From NCBI RefSeq assembly GCF_000161835.1, contig NZ_GG697169.2:481852-545851 (forward strand): 64,000 bases of DNA, written 5' to 3'. Within the stretch, counting starts at the first letter, position 1. Every line of letters starts with the position of its first letter. Of this stretch, positions 45,209 through 54,373 are shown one piece after another. The DNA comes from Thalassobium sp. R2A62. GTDB lineage: Bacteria; Pseudomonadota; Alphaproteobacteria; Rhodobacterales; Rhodobacteraceae. The position numbers and the translations under genes were made by a program. Under the pieces are notes generated by a model. The model ran no database searches. It saw only the letters and a program-made list of their open reading frames with translations, and was not told the origin of the DNA.

Positions 45209-45787
45209 TTAGCTGCCCCAGCTGCGGACGGGTCCGCAATCCATATGCACAAAGTTTGCACCAGAGTAGCGGCCAACGCCACCACCGGAACAACGCTGTG
45301 CAGCGCGGGCCATCTGGCTGACCGAACGGCTCGAGAGGCGAATGTCGGCGGCTTGTCCGCGCATGTGTAGGGAATTCTTGGCGACGCCACTGGACCGACG
45401 GCGCAACATCGCGTTTGTCTCAGGGCTGCGGTAGCCGGACAACAGCATATAAGGCTCGGACGTATCCATCAGGTTATGCGAGGCGGCCATGACGTCGATG
45501 GTGCGTGTGTCCATCTGGATCGTCTTGCTATTGCGCCAGTCGCGCATGAAGAAGTTCACTTCTTTGACGGCGTCAGCGATATAGTCGCCATCCACCCAAT
45601 AAATCATGTCGATGCGCTCGCCGGTGCGGCCCGAATACATCTTGATCCGGCGGATATCGCCACCACCGCGCAGGAAGCCTGCAGCATTGGAATAGGTAGG
45701 GGCTGCAACTACGGCCGACGCTGCAAAAGCGCCTAGAAGACCGCGGCGTGTGATCACTCCAGAAGATTTCTGTTTCATCATATTCAA
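45209..45787 (-). CDS. DUF882 (YcbK/M15-like) murein peptidase, Tat-exported
   Basis: 192 residues. A twin-arginine signal (TRRGLLGAFAASAVVAAPTYSNA) is followed by a DUF882 domain related to M15 metallopeptidases. The zinc-site pattern is visible: SGYRSPETNAML, SLHMRGQAADIRL (H and D) and a C-terminal NFVHMDCGP (H). Such enzymes trim peptidoglycan cross-links. It is divergent from an L,D-transpeptidase gene 310 bp away, a fitting functional neighbour. Confidence 0.88.
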   Translation of the reverse strand: MNMMKQKSSGVITRRGLLGAFAASAVVAAPTYSNAAGFLRGGGDIRRIKMYSGRTGERIDMIYWVDGDYIADAVKEVNFFMRDWRNSKTIQMDTRTIDVMAASHNLMDTSEPYMLLSGYRSPETNAMLRRRSSGVAKNSLHMRGQAADIRLSSRSVSQMARAAQRCSGGGVGRYSGANFVHMDCGPVRSWGS

Positions 45788-46097
45788 AGCGCTGTCCCGT
45801 CGCTTGCCTGTAAGAGCCTGTTTTCAGACCCAATTTGCCATTACATCCCCAGATGTACCGACCTTATGCCACAACTCGAATCACCAACCAACCTGTTTCT
45901 ACGCCCTCGGCATTACGGAAGGGGAAATAGGCGATAATTTGCGCAGAATTTGATTACAAGGGAACTGTGACAGATATGTCAGCGCAGTACGGCAACATGT
46001 AGACAAAATGCCTGTCTTTCGGAAATGTGAATGGACTCTATTTGCCTCGTGAAAGACACCAGAGGCATCATTTTGTATCTCTAGGGAGGATGTGTTG
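45788..46097. other. 310-bp divergent spacer, no gene seen
   Basis: Between two cell-wall enzyme genes. It contains a small ACATC/GATGT hairpin near 45842 and the AGGGAGGA ribosome site of the transpeptidase gene; no clear promoter match was found. Confidence 0.5.
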
Positions 46098-47699
46098 ATG
46101 TTTCTGTCCCGTCGCACACCAGTATTTGCTCTAACATTGCTTGTTTCTGCACTGTTTGTTGTCGCTGCCGCGCCCAAAGCTGCAGTCGCACAGGTTTCCG
46201 CCTTTAAACAAGCGGTCGCCGGGGCCGCATCGCGCGACGCCGCGCTGGCCGAATTTTATCGCGCCGTCAATTTTGAACCGATCTGGACTGGCAACAATGA
46301 CCGTTCGCGCCGCAACGCGTTTTTGGCGGCCCTAGAGACGGCGGGCGATCATGGACTGCCCCAGAGCCGCTATAACCCTGAGACAATCGAGGCGCAGCTT
46401 CGCGCCGCATCGACCCCCCAAGAGCGGGGCCAGATGGAAGTCGAGATGTCGCGCCTGTTCTTGCAGTACGCACGTGACGTACAAACTGGTGTCTTGGTCC
46501 CATCGCGTGTCGACAGAGAAATCAAACGCGAAGTGCCATATCGTGGTCGTGCACAAACACTTGCTGCATTCGCGCAGTCTACACCTGCTGCGTTCCTGCG
46601 CAGCTTGCCACCTGCGGCACCCGAATATTCGCGCCTGATGCGCGAAAAACTGCGTCTCGAGCAATTGTTGGCACAGGGCGGTTTTGGCGCTCGTGTTTCT
46701 GGCACGCTCGCACCTGGCACATCGGGTCAGCAGGTTGTGAACCTGCGTAACCGCTTGATCGCCATGGGCTTTCTCGAAGGCAACGCAACACAGACATACG
46801 ACGCTAACATCCAAGCAGCCGTTCAACGCTTTCAAACGGCACACGGTCTAAACGCTGATGGCTCTGCCGGACAGGGCACGGTCACTGAGCTGAACAAATC
46901 GGCTGAAAGCCGTCTGCAGGCAGTGATTGTAGCAATGGAGCGCGAGCGTTGGATCAACCGTCCACGTGGTACGCGCCATGTTTGGGTGAACCTGACAGAC
47001 TTTACCGCGTCGATCATCGACAACGATGCTGTGACCTTCCAGACCCGTTCGGTCATTGGTGCAAACGACAGCAACCGTCGTAGCCCTGAATTCTCGGACG
47101 TGATGGAATTCATGGTCATCAACCCGAGCTGGTATGTCCCGCGCTCGATCGCGACCAAGGAATACCTGCCGCGCTTGCAGTCGAACCCTAACGCGGTCAG
47201 CCACTTGGAAATCACAGACAGCCGTGGCCGTGTGGTCAACCGCTCGAGCGTGAACTTTAGCCAATACAGCGCACGCACATTCCCGTTCAACATGCGCCAA
47301 CCTCCGAGCCGCGGTAACGCGCTGGGTCTGGTGAAATTCATGTTCCCGAACCAGTACAACATCTATCTGCACGACACGCCGGCCAAGAACCTGTTCGGCC
47401 GCGAAGTTCGTGCCTATAGCCACGGCTGTATTCGTCTGAATGACCCGTTTGACTTTGCCTATGCATTGTTGGCGAAACAGACGGCCGATCCAGAGGGCTT
47501 CTTTCAGGCCAAACTGCGGACCGCTGCTGAGGCCCGTGTGAACCTGAACCAGCCGGTTCCGGTCCACATTGTATACCGTACAGCATTCACCGATGTGCGT
47601 GGCACATTGAACTTCCGTCGCGACATCTATGGTCGTGATGGCAAAATTTGGAACGCTCTGTCGCGCGAAGGGGTGGCTTTGCGCGCCGTCGGAGGCTAA
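46098..47699 (+). CDS. L,D-transpeptidase (YcbB-like)
   Basis: 533 residues. The start is ATG 46098, seven bases after GGGAGGA; an in-frame GTG at 46092 abuts the ribosome site and is unlikely. Signal peptide (RTPVFALTLLVSALFVVAAAPKAAVA), a scaffold region, a peptidoglycan-binding domain (LRNRLIAMGFLEGNATQTYDANIQAAVQRFQTAHGL near 215-255), and a C-terminal YkuD catalytic domain with YSHGCIRLND, nucleophile Cys444. It forms 3-3 peptidoglycan cross-links or attaches proteins to the wall. Confidence 0.95.
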   Translation: MFLSRRTPVFALTLLVSALFVVAAAPKAAVAQVSAFKQAVAGAASRDAALAEFYRAVNFEPIWTGNNDRSRRNAFLAALETAGDHGLPQSRYNPETIEAQLRAASTPQERGQMEVEMSRLFLQYARDVQTGVLVPSRVDREIKREVPYRGRAQTLAAFAQSTPAAFLRSLPPAAPEYSRLMREKLRLEQLLAQGGFGARVSGTLAPGTSGQQVVNLRNRLIAMGFLEGNATQTYDANIQAAVQRFQTAHGLNADGSAGQGTVTELNKSAESRLQAVIVAMERERWINRPRGTRHVWVNLTDFTASIIDNDAVTFQTRSVIGANDSNRRSPEFSDVMEFMVINPSWYVPRSIATKEYLPRLQSNPNAVSHLEITDSRGRVVNRSSVNFSQYSARTFPFNMRQPPSRGNALGLVKFMFPNQYNIYLHDTPAKNLFGREVRAYSHGCIRLNDPFDFAYALLAKQTADPEGFFQAKLRTAAEARVNLNQPVPVHIVYRTAFTDVRGTLNFRRDIYGRDGKIWNALSREGVALRAVGG

Positions 47700-47729
47700 G
47701 TCTGGTCCTCAGAGTTTCTGAGGATTTTT

Positions 47730-48827
47730 ATGGCCTATACGATCCAAGATATTGCAACGGCACTGAATGCATCTGCGTTCGGTGCTGTTGACCGTTTGGT
47801 GTCCCGCGCGACTGAACCCGCGCTGGCAGGGCATGACGATCTGGCACTGGCGATGAGCCCCGCGTATCTCGACAGTTTGATCGACAGCGATGCGATGTCT
47901 GCTGTGGTCTGGGAAGGCTGCGATTGGCAGGCTTTGGGGCTAGAGGCGGTCATTATCGCGCCGCGAGCACGTCTCGCCATGGCGGGTCTGACCCAAATGA
48001 TGGACGATAGCGGCAATGCGCCCGTGGGTGTGCATCCGACAGCCGTGATTGATCCATCCGCTCAGATTGGTGCAGATGCATCGATCGGACCATTTGTTGT
48101 GATCGGCGCGGATTGTACCGTAGGCTGCAATGTTGTGATTGGGGCGCATGTCTCTCTGGGCCACAGCGTTCAGATTGGCGACGACGCGTTGATCCATGCA
48201 GGAGTCCGGATCACCGCACGCGTTGTGATTGGCGATCGGTTTATCGCACAACCCGGTGCAGTGATCGGTGGCGATGGGTTTTCCTTTGTCACGTCCGAGC
48301 CGTCCTCTGCCGAGCAAATCCGCGGCAACCACGAGGGCAAAGATATCGTGGTGCCAGAGGATCCGACGTTGCATCGTATCCATTCGCTAGGCAGCGTTGT
48401 GATCGGGGATGATGTCGAGATTGGATCGAATTCATGTGTCGATGGCGGCACCGTCCGTCCGACCCATATCGGCACTGGCACTAAGATCGATAACCTCGTC
48501 CAGATCGGCCATAACGTGGTTCTGGGTGAGCATTGCCTGATCTGTGGCCATACGGGTATCGCAGGATCGGTTGTGGTCGGTGACCGCTCTGTATTGGGCG
48601 GACGTACGGCTGTGGCGGACAACCTGAATATTGGTGCTGATGTTGTGACCGGATTTTCAACCAGCGTGATGTCCAATGTACCGAACGGGCGTTTCATGCT
48701 GGGCTATCCGGCGACGCGCATGGATGCCAATATCGAAAGCTATAAGGCGCTGCGCCGTCTGCCGCGCCTGATACGCGACTTTGCGAAACTGCGCGAGCGT
48801 GTGTCCAAGATTGATCCCAATGGCTAA
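47730..48827 (+). CDS. lpxD: UDP-3-O-(3-hydroxyacyl)glucosamine N-acyltransferase LpxD
   Basis: 365 residues. The N-terminal UDP-GlcNAc-binding domain is followed by a left-handed beta-helix of hexapeptide repeats (IGADASIGPFVVIG, VGCNVVIGAHVSLG), with the catalytic His region IDNLVQIGHNVVLGEHCLICGHTGIAGS. It adds the second acyl chain in lipid A synthesis. It is not in the usual fabZ-lpxA cluster; instead an acyl carrier protein gene overlaps its stop by 8 bp (ATGGCTAA). Confidence 0.93.
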   Translation: MAYTIQDIATALNASAFGAVDRLVSRATEPALAGHDDLALAMSPAYLDSLIDSDAMSAVVWEGCDWQALGLEAVIIAPRARLAMAGLTQMMDDSGNAPVGVHPTAVIDPSAQIGADASIGPFVVIGADCTVGCNVVIGAHVSLGHSVQIGDDALIHAGVRITARVVIGDRFIAQPGAVIGGDGFSFVTSEPSSAEQIRGNHEGKDIVVPEDPTLHRIHSLGSVVIGDDVEIGSNSCVDGGTVRPTHIGTGTKIDNLVQIGHNVVLGEHCLICGHTGIAGSVVVGDRSVLGGRTAVADNLNIGADVVTGFSTSVMSNVPNGRFMLGYPATRMDANIESYKALRRLPRLIRDFAKLRERVSKIDPNG

Positions 48828-49086
48828 CGTCGACACGACCAAAACCATGATTGCTATTCTAGCCGAGCAAGCCGTGCTCGAGCCGACAGATGTAGCGCTG
48901 ACCGACACGCTGGACGCCTTGGGGATTGACAGTATGGGATTGGTCGAAGTCATCTTTTCAATCGAAGAAGCGTTTGAAATCTCGGTGCCGTTTAATGCAA
49001 ATGCGCCCGAAGACAGCCCCTTTGATATCTCGACCGTCGCCACGATGATCGCAGCGGTGGATCAATTGCGCCGCGCCCAAGGATAA
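48820..49086 (+). CDS. Acyl carrier protein
   Basis: 88 residues from ATG 48820, overlapping the lpxD stop. The phosphopantetheine Ser38 lies in DALGIDSMGLVEVIFSIEEAF. The sequence after it (VIFSIEEAFEISVPF) differs from housekeeping AcpP and is closer in pattern to specialised ACPs such as AcpXL of lipid A pathways. Six bases separate it from the ketoacyl synthase gene. Confidence 0.9.
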   Translation: MANVDTTKTMIAILAEQAVLEPTDVALTDTLDALGIDSMGLVEVIFSIEEAFEISVPFNANAPEDSPFDISTVATMIAAVDQLRRAQG

Positions 49087-49092
49087 GGATAA

Positions 49093-50289
49093 GTGGTGCG
49101 CCGAGTCGTCATCACAGGACGGGGGACGGTCAATCCGCTGGGTGCAGACGTACCCAGCACGCTGGCGGCTATGGCGGATGGGACCTGTGCGATCGGGACA
49201 CTGACCTGCCAAGACGCGGACCGGCTGAGCATTCAGATCGGGGCCGAGGTTCGAGGGTTCGAGCCTGCCGCGCATTTTGACAAACCGCAGCTGGGTCTCT
49301 TGGACCGTTTTGCGCAGTTTGCTTTGGTCGCCGCGCGCGAGGCTATGACGGATGCGGCAATTACCCTGACACCGGACAGAACCGCAGTCATCATGGGGAC
49401 ATCGGGTGGCGGCTTTGGCACGCAAAATGATGCCTACCGCGCTGTGTTTCAGGACGGCAAATCACGGGTTCATCCGTTTACGGTGCCACGCCTGATGGCA
49501 AATGCGGCGGCCAGCCACATCAGCATGGGCATTGGTGTCACAGGGCCGACCTATACGGTTTCAACCGCCTGCGCGTCATCGAACCATGCGATCGGGCAGG
49601 CCTATCAGATGATCGCGTCGGGTATGGTCGAAGCCGCCCTCGCAGGCGGGGCCGAGGCGATGTTGTCCTTTGGCGGGATCAAAGCATGGGAGGGGTTGCG
49701 CGTTCTGTCGCCAACCGGATGCCGCCCGTTTTGCAGCACGCGCGACGGCATGGTCCAAGGGGAAGGGGCCGCTGTCTTTGTTTTGGAGGATCGCGACGCG
49801 GCCCTAGCACGTGGTGCGACTGTCTATGCGGAAATCACAGGGTTTGGGATGACCTCGGACGCCCGCGATATTGTCATGCCCTCGCAACATGGGGCTGAAG
49901 CGGCGATGCGCAGGGCCCTTGGCAATACCGCGCCACAGTCGGTTGGCTATATCAATGCGCACGGCACTGGGACCCGCGCAAATGATCAAATCGAAGTTGC
50001 CGCGATCCGCGCCGTGTTTGGTGATCACGCGGATCATCTGTTGGTTTCTTCTACCAAATCGATGCATGGGCACCTGATTGGAGCAGCAGGCGCGGTTGAA
50101 CTACTGGGATGTTTGATGGCGCTTGATGGAACGGTGCCACCAACGGTCGGCGTGGCGGATCAGGACGCAGCATGTGATCTGGATGTTGTTGCGGGATCGG
50201 CCCGTGCTACGCAGATTGATATGGTCCTGTCGAATGCGTTTGCCTTTGGCGGGTTGAACGCGGTTCTCGCATTGGCCCGTCCAACATAA
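49093..50289 (+). CDS. Beta-ketoacyl-ACP synthase (FabF-like)
   Basis: 398 residues, starting with GTG. The condensing-enzyme triad is present: Cys160 (STACASSNHA), His in NAHGTGTRAND and His in STKSMHGHLIGAAG. It extends acyl chains on an ACP. With lpxD and a dedicated ACP next to it, it probably makes a special fatty acid for lipid A or another envelope lipid; this is inference from context. Confidence 0.92.
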   Translation: MVRRVVITGRGTVNPLGADVPSTLAAMADGTCAIGTLTCQDADRLSIQIGAEVRGFEPAAHFDKPQLGLLDRFAQFALVAAREAMTDAAITLTPDRTAVIMGTSGGGFGTQNDAYRAVFQDGKSRVHPFTVPRLMANAAASHISMGIGVTGPTYTVSTACASSNHAIGQAYQMIASGMVEAALAGGAEAMLSFGGIKAWEGLRVLSPTGCRPFCSTRDGMVQGEGAAVFVLEDRDAALARGATVYAEITGFGMTSDARDIVMPSQHGAEAAMRRALGNTAPQSVGYINAHGTGTRANDQIEVAAIRAVFGDHADHLLVSSTKSMHGHLIGAAGAVELLGCLMALDGTVPPTVGVADQDAACDLDVVAGSARATQIDMVLSNAFAFGGLNAVLALARPT

Positions 50290-50303
50290 ACGTGCAACAA
50301 AAA

Positions 50304-50331
50304 ACGCCGCCCTCGATGAACGAGAGCGGCG
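50304..50331 (-). terminator. ialB-side terminator
   Basis: CGCCGCCCTCG pairs with CGAGAGCGGCG around ATGAA with one mismatch; the T-run (TTTTTT) follows on the minus strand. Confidence 0.7.
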
Positions 50332-50356
50332 CCCAATTCATAAATTGATAGGCGGC

Positions 50357-50968
50357 TTAACGCAGGGCAGAAACCGCATCATAACCAGCCGTGAAGCCCC
50401 TGAGTGAAACAGCGAGCTCGACCGTTTGATCAGGTGCGCCGGCAGGGACCAATGTGATCTTGGCCGATGCGCCCCGCTTGAAGGACGCAATCTCTTCGTT
50501 GCGGAAACCAACCCGCGCAACACAACCCGCACGGTTGCAGAATGTGAACGGGTAGGTGCGTGTTTCGCCACCGTCGACCGCAAGCTTTATGTTCTCGGTC
50601 AGCAATGTCTCGAGCGGTGCCACGATGGTTGCACCCGCTGCGGCGCGGCTGCCGTCGGGTAGGGCAAACATGCTGATCTCGGCGACTTCATTGCCATCTG
50701 CATCGCGCAGCAATTGGTACAGCTGGCAAGGATCGTCGCCTGCTTCTGTCTTGAGACAGCGCAGCGCCCAATCACCAAATTCTTCTTTGAGGTATTGTTC
50801 GCCAACCTGTGGGCCACTTGCTTCGGCAGTGTCGGTTACTTCTGTTCCCATGCTCAGGCTGTCTGCCGGATCGGCTGTTTCAGCCTCGGTTGTTGTTTCC
50901 TGAGCGGCCAAAGGAGAGGCCAAAGCCATCAACGCGGCCAATGAGAGGGGTTTGAGCATGTTCAACAT
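50357..50968 (-). CDS. Invasion-associated locus B (IalB) family protein
   Basis: 203 residues with a signal peptide (SLAALMALASPLAAQ), an acidic spacer and an IalB domain (EEFGDWALRCL, PCQLYQLL, YPFTFCNRAGCVARVGF). Four cysteines can form two disulfides. IalB was named in Bartonella, but free-living alphaproteobacteria carry it as a periplasmic protein of unknown role, so no virulence function should be read into it. Confidence 0.88.
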   Translation of the reverse strand: MLNMLKPLSLAALMALASPLAAQETTTEAETADPADSLSMGTEVTDTAEASGPQVGEQYLKEEFGDWALRCLKTEAGDDPCQLYQLLRDADGNEVAEISMFALPDGSRAAAGATIVAPLETLLTENIKLAVDGGETRTYPFTFCNRAGCVARVGFRNEEIASFKRGASAKITLVPAGAPDQTVELAVSLRGFTAGYDAVSALR

Positions 50969-51474
50969 AGAACCAATTCCTGTGTTAACGAACCGTAGTG
51001 CGGTCCCTTAGATGACATAGAGCCGAGCCTAGTTTGCTGTCTCTACAAACGCGGTTTACCATGCCTAAACGGGGCTGTCAGCGCCAAATTACACCCTGAA
51101 TGGGCAAGAATCTGCTGATCGCGGTGGCAATGTAACGTGTTGAAATCAAGTGTTAAAATTAGAAAAAGGGCCCGCAGTTGGACCCTTCTCCCGTTTCTCC
51201 CTATCGGACTTAGCCGATTTATCGTGAGACGGTACGAAACTCGGAACAGGGCGTCAACAGTCTAAACCACAACTTTCCGTGGGAATTCTAAAAAAAACCA
51301 ACCATTTTCCGCAACCTTGACGGGAAAGCAGAAAAAGACCTCGGCATGAGGCGCGGTAAGTCTGACAGGGAGGATAGAGCCAGATCCAACAAAACATCAC
51401 GGGCTCGGCGAATACTCTGGCATGTAAATGTTAAGAATGTATTTTAGCCAATAGATTTTTTTTGCGAGGCAGCT
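50969..51474. other. 506-bp intergenic region, no gene seen
   Basis: Divergent spacer between ialB and the HerA-like ATPase gene. No frame has a convincing start and length. A weak GGGCCC...GGACCC stem near 51168 and a TCGG/CCGA hairpin near 51206 are the only structures noticed. GAGG precedes the ATPase start. Confidence 0.5.
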
Positions 51475-53013
51475 ATGAGCGACAGTATCTTTATCGGCGG
51501 TGGTGGCGAGGACTATGGCGTCCCCCAAGAGCTCAAGCTGGGCTATGCCAACCGGCACGGTCTGATTGCGGGGGCCACAGGTACCGGTAAGACGGTTACG
51601 CTTCAAATTCTGGCCGAGGGTTTTTCAGCGGCTGGCGTTCCGGTTTTCCTATCGGATGTCAAAGGCGATCTAAGCGGGCTCGCGGCGTCTGGTTCCGAGA
51701 CGTTCAAATTGCACGAGCCGTTCATGAAACGGGCCGAAACCATTGGCCTAGATCTGCAATACGACAAATTCCCAGTCACGTTCTGGGACCTCTTTGGTGA
51801 CCAAGGCCACCCCGTGCGCACCACGGTCGCTGAGATGGGGCCGCTATTGATTGCGCGTCTGCTAGAGCTGACCGAGGCCCAAGAAGGCGTGCTGAACGTC
51901 GCATTCCGTGTGGCCGATGAAGAGGGGCTGCCGCTCCTCGATCTCAAAGATCTGCAATCGTTGCTGGTTTGGGTCGGACAACATTCCAGGGATCTGTCGC
52001 TGCGCTACGGGAATGTGGCGACGAGTTCGGTCGGCGCAATTCAACGCCAGCTTTTGACACTAGAAAACCAAGGGGGCGCCGAGCTCTTTGGTGAGCCTGC
52101 GCTTGAGCTGTCTGATATGATTTCGACGGATACAGACGGCCGTGGCCGCATCAATATCCTCGCCTCGGACAAGCTGATGAATGCGCCCAAACTCTATGCG
52201 ACGTTCCTGCTGTGGCTTTTGTCCGAACTGTTTGAAACGCTGCCCGAGGTCGGCAATCCAGACAAACCCAAGCTGGTGTTCTTCTTTGATGAAGCTCACC
52301 TGTTGTTTGACGACGCGCCCAAGGCGTTGGTCGACAAGGTTGAACAGGTTGCGCGTTTGATCCGGTCCAAAGGTGTTGGTGTGTTTTTCATCACGCAGAA
52401 CCCTGCAGACGTCCCCGAGGATATTCTGGGCCAGCTTGGTAATCGTGTGCAGCACGCCCTGCGCGCCTTTACGGGCAAGGACCGAAAAGAGCTTAAGGCG
52501 GCGGCTGAGACCTACCGCGAGAACCCGCGCTTTGATACTGCTGACGCCATCCGCGACGTCGGAACAGGCGAGGCGGTGACCTCGATGTTGATGGACAAAG
52601 GTGTGCCTGGGATCGTTGAGCGAACGCTGATCCGCCCGCCATCGTCGCAGCTGGGCTCACTGACCGCGGCCGAGCGCGCAGAGTTGATCAAGACGTCGCA
52701 TTTGGCAGGCAAGTACGAGACGTTGCTAGATCGTGATAGTGCGTTTGAAATGCTGACAAAGCGGGCAGACGAAGCCGCCCGCGAAGCGGCGGATGCAGAA
52801 GCAAAAGAAGAAGAGCTGGAAGAGCAAGAGCGCGAACACAAGAAGGGCCGCCACTATTCAGGCGAAAAGGTCGAGCGCTCGACCTCGCGGTCCCGCTCGT
52901 CTGGCAAAGGCTGGGGCGATGCCCTGACCAAAGTCGTCGTAAAAGAGCTAAAGGGTACAACAGGACGCCGCATTGTGCGCGGCATCCTTGGTGGTTTGTT
53001 CAAAGGCCGCTAG
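51475..53013 (+). CDS. HerA-like ATPase (DUF853, YjgR type)
   Basis: 512 residues. P-loop GATGTGKTVTLQ near residue 34, Walker B LVFFFDEAHLLFDDAP near 262, and an arginine-finger region RVQHALRAFTGKDRKELKAA. A charged coiled coil (AAREAADAEAKEEELEEQEREHKKG) and a basic C-terminus follow. The family is related to HerA/FtsK DNA-pumping ATPases; its cellular role is not settled. Its last 14 bases overlap the end of the convergent CNNM-type gene. Confidence 0.9.
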   Translation: MSDSIFIGGGGEDYGVPQELKLGYANRHGLIAGATGTGKTVTLQILAEGFSAAGVPVFLSDVKGDLSGLAASGSETFKLHEPFMKRAETIGLDLQYDKFPVTFWDLFGDQGHPVRTTVAEMGPLLIARLLELTEAQEGVLNVAFRVADEEGLPLLDLKDLQSLLVWVGQHSRDLSLRYGNVATSSVGAIQRQLLTLENQGGAELFGEPALELSDMISTDTDGRGRINILASDKLMNAPKLYATFLLWLLSELFETLPEVGNPDKPKLVFFFDEAHLLFDDAPKALVDKVEQVARLIRSKGVGVFFITQNPADVPEDILGQLGNRVQHALRAFTGKDRKELKAAAETYRENPRFDTADAIRDVGTGEAVTSMLMDKGVPGIVERTLIRPPSSQLGSLTAAERAELIKTSHLAGKYETLLDRDSAFEMLTKRADEAAREAADAEAKEEELEEQEREHKKGRHYSGEKVERSTSRSRSSGKGWGDALTKVVVKELKGTTGRRIVRGILGGLFKGR

Positions 53014-54331
53014 TCACAACGGGTTGCAACGGTCGTACCTTGAGCGTTGCAATCCGGTTTTTCTGTTTCTCGGTCACTTCAAAGCGGAAGCCGTGGAACG
53101 AAAACACCTGACCCACGGTTGGGATCATCTGTGCCTCGTGGATCACCAAACCAGCGACTGTGTTTGCCTCGTCGTCGGGCAGGGACCAATCGTTCGCGCG
53201 GTTTAGGTCACGGATCGTCATGTTGCCTTCGACCATAAAAGTTCCGTCGTCCGACTGGGCCAACTGGTTGTCTTCGCCACCGTCGAATTCATCGGTAATC
53301 TCGCCGACGATTTCTTCGAGAATATCCTCGAGCGTGATCAGACCTTGCAATGCGCCGTATTCATCAACCACCAGAGCAAAGTGCGTGTGCCGTGCTAGAA
53401 ACTGGCGCATCTGGTCGTCCAGCGGCGTGGTTTCGGGTACAAAATACGGCTCCATCGCGACTTCGATCACGTTGAAATCAGCCAATGACGACGCGTCTTC
53501 GCCCGGTGTGCGCAACAGCGTATTGACCGCGCGCAACAGATCTTTGGCGTGGATCACACCGATGATATTTTCTGGCTCGTCCTTGTAGATGGGCAGGCGC
53601 GTGTGTTTGCTGGCCAGACATTGGTTCAGGATATCCTCGGGGGTGTTACCAGCGTCGATCATTTCAATGCCCGAACGGTGCAACATGATTTCCTCGACGG
53701 TTCGATCCGCCAAATCCAACGCGCCCAAAATCCGGTCGCGATCTTCTTTTTCGACAACACCTTCGGAGTGGCCCAACTGAAGCGCACCTTGAATTTCCTC
53801 ACGTACGGCGAGGACATTGCTGTCGGGGTCGATCTTAACGCCGAAAATACGCAAGACACCGCGCACAAACCAACGGACCGCCGAGACGACCGGCGAGAAG
53901 ACAAACACCACCACAGAAATGATGGGCGAGACCCGCGCGGCGGCACCCTCGGCATTGGTGATCGCGTAGGTTTTGGGCAGAACTTCGGCAAATACCAACA
54001 CGAGTGCTGTCATCACGAGAGTGGCCAAGGCGACGCCGCTCTCGCCAAAGAGACGCGTAAACAGAGCTGTTGCCAAAGACGCAGCCAAGATGTTGACGAT
54101 GTTGTTGCCCAACAAGACCGACCCGATCAGCCGTTCATTGTCTTCGGTGATGGTCAATGCACGCCGCGCGCCGCGCGATCCTTTGTCTGCTTGGCTGCGC
54201 AGTTTGCCGCGCGACGCCGCAGTCAGGGCCGTCTCAGACCCCGAGAAAAAAGCGGACAGGACCAGAAGCAAAACAATTGCTCCGGCGGTGCCCCAGAAAG
54301 CAGCATCAATCATTGGTATCTCTTGCGACAT
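53000..54331 (-). CDS. CNNM/CorC-type hemolysin-family membrane protein
   Basis: 443 residues from ATG 54331 (MSQEIPMIDAAFWG); ATG 54313 (MIDAAFWG), preceded by AAGAGA, is as likely, and an upstream ATG at 54370 lacks support. An N-terminal DUF21/CNNM membrane domain (FFSGSETALTAASRGKLR) is followed by a CBS pair (residues about 195-320) and a CorC/HlyC C-terminal domain. Family members take part in magnesium or cobalt resistance and transport. The C-terminus overlaps the HerA-like gene's end, tail to tail. Confidence 0.92.
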   Translation of the reverse strand: MSQEIPMIDAAFWGTAGAIVLLLVLSAFFSGSETALTAASRGKLRSQADKGSRGARRALTITEDNERLIGSVLLGNNIVNILAASLATALFTRLFGESGVALATLVMTALVLVFAEVLPKTYAITNAEGAAARVSPIISVVVFVFSPVVSAVRWFVRGVLRIFGVKIDPDSNVLAVREEIQGALQLGHSEGVVEKEDRDRILGALDLADRTVEEIMLHRSGIEMIDAGNTPEDILNQCLASKHTRLPIYKDEPENIIGVIHAKDLLRAVNTLLRTPGEDASSLADFNVIEVAMEPYFVPETTPLDDQMRQFLARHTHFALVVDEYGALQGLITLEDILEEIVGEITDEFDGGEDNQLAQSDDGTFMVEGNMTIRDLNRANDWSLPDDEANTVAGLVIHEAQMIPTVGQVFSFHGFRFEVTEKQKNRIATLKVRPLQPVVTSGL

Positions 54332-54373
54332 GTCATTTAGCGTTATGGGGTTTGTTGCGTCCCGCTTCAAGGG

